54,361 nucleotides of DNA from Deltaproteobacteria bacterium. Lineage in GTDB: Bacteria > Bdellovibrionota > UBA1018 > UBA923. The DNA lies in NCBI GenBank assembly GCA_016186905.1, contig JACPKS010000006.1, positions 1-54,361 on the forward strand, in the 5' to 3' direction. The notes below the pieces were generated by a model. The model was not told the DNA's origin. It did no database searches and worked only from the letters and a program-made list of their open reading frames with translations. Position numbers and translations under genes: made by a program. Below, piece by piece: positions 51,239 to 54,361 of this stretch. How positions within the stretch are numbered: position 1 is the first letter of the stretch; each line of letters starts with the position of its first letter.

Positions 51239-52645
51239 TCACTTGCCCCAGTCAAGAATCCGGCGCTCGCCTTCCAGCTTTCGTATAGCCGTGACATCCT
51301 GAGTTACTTCGAGACAACCACGATAATTCTTCCCTGGGTCGCGCACGGCAAAATACTGTATGTGGATGAACCGGCCGCGATACTGAATCCAGAACTCGGC
51401 CACCTCTTTCGTGCCCTTCCTGAACTCATCCAGGATCTCGTTGACGATATGAACGCTCGCCGCCGGGTGGCAGTTCTGGACTTTTCTGCCAATCACTCCT
51501 GGGCTGCGCGGAAAGATGCGCTCTTTCTGCCCTGAATAGAATAGCACCTCATCTTTCTCGTTAACGAACGACAGATCAACGGGGAGATGCGTGAAGATCA
51601 GCCGAATCTGATCCAGAGACAGAACGCCAGTATCCACTTGCAAACCGGCCATCACTCCGAAGCCATTGGCGGTTTGCGCGATTGCCGATGTCCCAGCAGG
51701 GCCGGTGACCGCCCCGATCCACGCAAAGCCGATTTCCTCCTCACCATGTCGCACGGTCTTCCACTCCTCCGCCGAAAGCGTCTCCAGACACATCGGAAAA
51801 AGAATGTATTCCTCCTTGTAGATCATGTCTTTGATCGCACGAATGAGCGGCCTGCCCGCAAAAACGAGGTCGCTGCCATAACCAGCGGCGGCCAGTTCAT
51901 GCAGCTTCTTTAATTGTCTGCGAGTTTCATCGTGGAAGGCCCACATGACGCGCGAGGGGCCGGAGATATTATGTTTTTCCAGCAGCGGGAAAAGCTGCAT
52001 CTCCTTTCGCAGGTAGTGCTTATCGATCTCGCGCAGCTCTGAAACCAGACTTTGATAATCGGCACCTGTCTTCGGCTCTTGGAGTGCCGTTCCCAAGCGT
52101 TCACAGATCTCCTCGGCCACCCTGTTTTCGCGCATGAACGTGTTTACCGGATGCCCGACCGGCGCTTCCGCCTTGCCACCGCCGCTCAGCGAGTCCTCAA
52201 ACACTTTCACGTGAACATCACAAAGGCGCGTGATCTCAGACTCCGGCATCCCGTCGGCGATCAACGACTGTTCAAGATTGGCGATCTCAGCGGCGTCGAT
52301 GGTCTTGACCAGTTCAGTGAAACGACGTTTGGCGTCCTCCACAGTTGCGCCGTTGTGCAGATCACCGATGATCTGCTTCAGAATCGCCTGCCGTTCCCGT
52401 TTATTGGCTTGCGCTTTCTCGGGATCGAAGTTTGCGATCTCATCCTGCAATTTGCATAACAATGACTCGAGCGGAAGTTCCGCCATTCCCGCTGCGTCTT
52501 GAAGAGTCGCGAACTTCGCGACTGTCGCGCGCATGACCGGGTTCTTGAGAGCACGAAACTTCTGCGAAAGCGAAACGAGATAATCTTCGACGAATGGATG
52601 TGCCTCAATCAGATCGAGGACCTTGGTTTGCGCTGTGAGTTTCAC
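51239..52645 (-). CDS. DUF438 / hemerythrin / PAS sensor protein
   Basis: A 468-residue protein with several sensing parts. The N-terminus is a DUF1858-like helical unit (TKVLDLIEAHPFVEDYLVSL), then a DUF438-type region (RQAILKQIIGDLHNGATVED), a hemerythrin-like bundle (HPVNTFMRENRVAEE, MWAFHDETRRQLKKLHELAA with carboxylate/histidine ligands) and a PAS-like domain near the end (DLSFVNEKDEVLFYSGQKER, VTQDVTAIRKLEGERRILDW). Such proteins sense oxygen or nitric oxide, or repair Fe-S centres. It is followed by the cupin gene's reading direction (both minus) and a partner DUF1858 gene. Confidence 0.85.
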   Translation of the reverse strand: MKLTAQTKVLDLIEAHPFVEDYLVSLSQKFRALKNPVMRATVAKFATLQDAAGMAELPLESLLCKLQDEIANFDPEKAQANKRERQAILKQIIGDLHNGATVEDAKRRFTELVKTIDAAEIANLEQSLIADGMPESEITRLCDVHVKVFEDSLSGGGKAEAPVGHPVNTFMRENRVAEEICERLGTALQEPKTGADYQSLVSELREIDKHYLRKEMQLFPLLEKHNISGPSRVMWAFHDETRRQLKKLHELAAAGYGSDLVFAGRPLIRAIKDMIYKEEYILFPMCLETLSAEEWKTVRHGEEEIGFAWIGAVTGPAGTSAIAQTANGFGVMAGLQVDTGVLSLDQIRLIFTHLPVDLSFVNEKDEVLFYSGQKERIFPRSPGVIGRKVQNCHPAASVHIVNEILDEFRKGTKEVAEFWIQYRGRFIHIQYFAVRDPGKNYRGCLEVTQDVTAIRKLEGERRILDWGK

Positions 52646-52665
52646 GGCATTACCTCCGCGTTTCG

Positions 52666-53001
52666 CTATTTACGAATCATCGTTAGGAGCATTTTAAAAG
52701 GCTTCGGCGCCTTTACGGCATGCGGTACGTTCGCCGGCATCAGAACGATATCACCCGTGCTTGCCGGCACATCCTTGCCGCCAATTACAAGAACGGCGCT
52801 GCCATCGAGAATTTGGACAACCGCGTTGAAGGGTGCCGTATGTTCACTCAGACCTTGTCCTTCGTCGAAGGCAAAAAGAGTCAGCGTGCCTTTTTCCTCT
52901 TTCAAAAGCGTCTTGCTCACCACTGCGCCGGATGCGTACTCCACGCATTGGTCCAGCCGCGTGGCCTGTGCCGGCGCTAACCGGCCTTTCTCCGTTTGCA
53001 T
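52666..53001 (-). CDS. Small cupin-domain protein
   Basis: A 111-residue single cupin. The first motif is partly kept (GQGLSEHTAPFNAVVQILDG) and the second is GDIVLMPANVPHAVKAP, so most metal-binding residues (His, Glu-like, His) are present; one canonical His is Thr/Ala. Related small cupins lie beside DUF438 and DUF1858 genes in anaerobes and nitrate users. The ligand is unknown. Confidence 0.8.
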   Translation of the reverse strand: MQTEKGRLAPAQATRLDQCVEYASGAVVSKTLLKEEKGTLTLFAFDEGQGLSEHTAPFNAVVQILDGSAVLVIGGKDVPASTGDIVLMPANVPHAVKAPKPFKMLLTMIRK

Positions 53002-53108
53002 GATGTTTTTCTCCTTTTGATCTCAGGTTACACCTTCGAAAAACGCTGTCTTTGCGCCAGCGCAAAGACGAATGAATTCAATCGCGAGATATTGATTTCA
53101 GGAAGAAT

Positions 53109-53369
53109 ATGAACCAACGCATCCAGCTCTCTAAACTATCGGTAGCGAAAATCCTCTCAAAATGGCCGGCACTGGCCCATTACTTCAACCAACGCAGGCT
53201 TCACTGCGTCGGCTGCCCCATGGCCGCTTTCGAGACCCTGGCTGACGTGGCATCCGAGTACGGGATCAACCGCCGATCGCTTCAGCAAGAGCTTGAATCG
53301 TTGGTCATGAAGGAGAAATCAGCAAATGACTCCAGCAGTGTGTCGATGAAGGTGAAATGTTTTGACTAG
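53109..53369 (+). CDS. DUF1858-type small cysteine protein (ScdA-N-like)
   Basis: An 86-residue protein. LSVAKILSKWPALAHYFNQR then LHCVGCPMAAFETLADVASE is the DUF1858/ScdA-N pattern; the Cys-x2-Cys-Pro stretch is associated with Fe-S repair or redox proteins. A neighbour at 51,239 has the same kind of N-terminus. It overlaps the start of the membrane sensor by eight bases, so they are co-translated. Confidence 0.85.
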   Translation: MNQRIQLSKLSVAKILSKWPALAHYFNQRRLHCVGCPMAAFETLADVASEYGINRRSLQQELESLVMKEKSANDSSSVSMKVKCFD

Positions 53370-54361
53370 AAGCCAACGTCTTCCTCTGCTCACAACACTG
53401 AGGGGCCGACTCGTGCTCCTTGTGTGCCTGGTAACGCTACCGACGCTACTCGTGACCGTGTATGTCGCGAATAAGGAGCGTAGTGCGGCACTCAGGCGTA
53501 TGGAGGAGGATGCGTATCATCTCGCCCGGCTCGCCTCGCGCGAGCATGCCCATCAAATCGAAGGGGCCAGAACCCTACTTCGGTGGATCGGGGATCGACT
53601 CAGCAACCAGCCGGTCGTGATAGCGGGTCAAGGCTTTCTCTCCGCGTTGCTCGCTGGTTATCCGCAGCTTGCCAACATAGGAATCTTGTCGCCAGAGGGT
53701 AAGGTGTTGCGTAGCGCATATCCATTACCGAGTTTTCCGAACATGGCTGATAATCCGGCATTCGTGCGCGCTCAGCAGTCGAATGAAGTGGAGGCCGGCA
53801 ACTATATCATCGGCCCGATTGTCGGGAGGCCTGTGCTTAATCTGGCCTATGCGATACGCCGGCCTGGTGGCTCCATTCGGCAAGTGGTTTTCGTAGCACT
53901 CGACCTGCGATGGCTCGATGATTTAGCAAGGCAAGTAAACCTTCCGCCCGGATACTCGCTTCTTGTTGTGGACCGGGATGGGCGCGTTCTTGCGCACTCT
54001 GGTGAGGAGATCAGAGGAAGCGCTGCGAGCAGGGGTAAGCTGATCCCGGGGCTTGCGGATTTGCCAAACCAGCGCGGTGGGAAAATCTTAAAGGTGAGCG
54101 GCAATCAGCCTCCGCAGTTTTTCGTCGGCGCACGAATGGCGGAAATCCCCGGCATTTCGGTAGCCGTGGGGCTGCCGTACGAACACATTTACCGAGAGGC
54201 AAATCTCGCATTTTTCCGCACGTTGGGTGGGTTGGCTCTGCTGACTTTGATAACGGCTGTGTCGGTGCTCGTGGCGACGGAACTATCCATCCTGCGCTCA
54301 TTGCGGACCCTTTCGCGCACGGCCCGACGATTTGGCGGGGGCGAGCTGTTGGCTCGCGCGG
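53362..54361 (+). CDS. Membrane sensor protein (dCache-like, HAMP), cut by the window end
   Basis: At least 333 residues, open at the end. The start is TTG 53,362 with AAGG about nine bases upstream. It has a membrane helix (LVLLVCLVTLPTLLVTVYVA), an extracytoplasmic sensor domain of about 240 residues (FLSALLAGYPQLANIGILSP, SLLVVDRDGRVLAHSGEEIR) of Cache/PDC type, a second membrane helix (ALLTLITAVSVLVATELSIL) and the first HAMP helix. The output domain (kinase or cyclase) lies beyond the window. Confidence 0.85.
   Translation, partial: MTRSQRLPLLTTLRGRLVLLVCLVTLPTLLVTVYVANKERSAALRRMEEDAYHLARLASREHAHQIEGARTLLRWIGDRLSNQPVVIAGQGFLSALLAGYPQLANIGILSPEGKVLRSAYPLPSFPNMADNPAFVRAQQSNEVEAGNYIIGPIVGRPVLNLAYAIRRPGGSIRQVVFVALDLRWLDDLARQVNLPPGYSLLVVDRDGRVLAHSGEEIRGSAASRGKLIPGLADLPNQRGGKILKVSGNQPPQFFVGARMAEIPGISVAVGLPYEHIYREANLAFFRTLGGLALLTLITAVSVLVATELSILRSLRTLSRTARRFGGGELLARA

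Larger units (their letters stand above)
36403..51240. mobile_element. Genomic island inserted at ssrA, toxin-antitoxin and defence rich
   Basis: Seen: lower GC than the flanking core, duplicated ssrA 3' end at the left edge, almost only accessory genes, recombinase-like paralogues and gene fragments. No intact integrase and no third att copy were found, so the right edge (here placed after the surface-protein fragment) is a guess; 49.2 kb, by the truncated kinase, is another candidate. Confidence 0.55.

Noticed and set aside
36403..51240. Possible CRISPR array in the island
   Set aside because: No regularly spaced repeats with unique spacers were seen; repeats are paralogous genes and dyads.

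Overview
The window looks like a piece of chromosome from a GC-rich, Gram-negative bacterium of the former deltaproteobacterial grouping. Bdellovibrionota-like is my best guess, but this rests on gene content only. Supporting signs are a TonB-type protein, a TatA/E-like protein, an RNase E/G with long disordered parts, the run rplU-rpmA-obgE-nadD-rsfS-rlmH, and the coexistence of MutS2 and an NFACT/RqcH-like protein. No rRNA, tRNA or CRISPR array was seen. There is one tmRNA gene.

Bases 1-36,050 are ordinary core chromosome. In order they hold: a periplasmic methyltransferase divergent from a ferredoxin-NADP reductase-like flavoprotein, with a CRP/FNR-like palindrome between them; two small secreted proteins; tatA/E; hpt; a minus-strand set (DUF4149-like protein, small membrane protein, RNase E/G, valS); a plus-strand nucleoside-salvage operon (deoB-deoA-punA-cdd) facing a guanine deaminase-like gene; a plus-strand ribosome and glycolysis run (rplU, rpmA, obgE, nadD, rsfS, rlmH, gpmI, pfkA, comF-like); and a minus-strand group (csp, ftsB-like, eno, cpaF-like, a cupredoxin-like protein). 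An NFACT/RqcH homologue lies divergent from mutS2, two functions linked to stalled or collided ribosomes. Then come citrate synthase, a TonB-like protein, a sigma-region-4/zinc-finger anti-sigma fusion, and a large secreted protein with an ADP-ribosyltransferase-like patch.

At 36,053-36,402 lies ssrA (tmRNA). Its 3' end is repeated as a 21-bp exact direct repeat at 36,567-36,587, with inverted scraps in between: the signature of integration at the tmRNA gene. From there to about 51.2 kb the DNA is visibly lower in GC, gene-poor in housekeeping functions and packed with conflict genes. It holds a translationally coupled HEPN gene plus PIN-like giant gene; a membrane protein; two copies of an unusual two-gene module (catalytic-domain-less serine-recombinase-like protein plus a ~55-aa partner carrying MAQI-LIQDSQASKW); a decayed third copy of the recombinase-like gene; an HNH nuclease; two HigBA-type pairs; AbiEi/AbiEii; BrnTA; a VapBC-like pair with an internally deleted toxin; a HepT/MntA pair; and fragments of a histidine kinase and of a surface protein. 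This is the part most likely to hold an undescribed system.

From 51.2 kb to the end is a redox or nitric-oxide-sensing neighbourhood: a DUF438/hemerythrin/PAS protein, a cupin, a DUF1858-type small protein, and the start of a membrane sensor (TTG start, two membrane segments, HAMP) that runs off the window.
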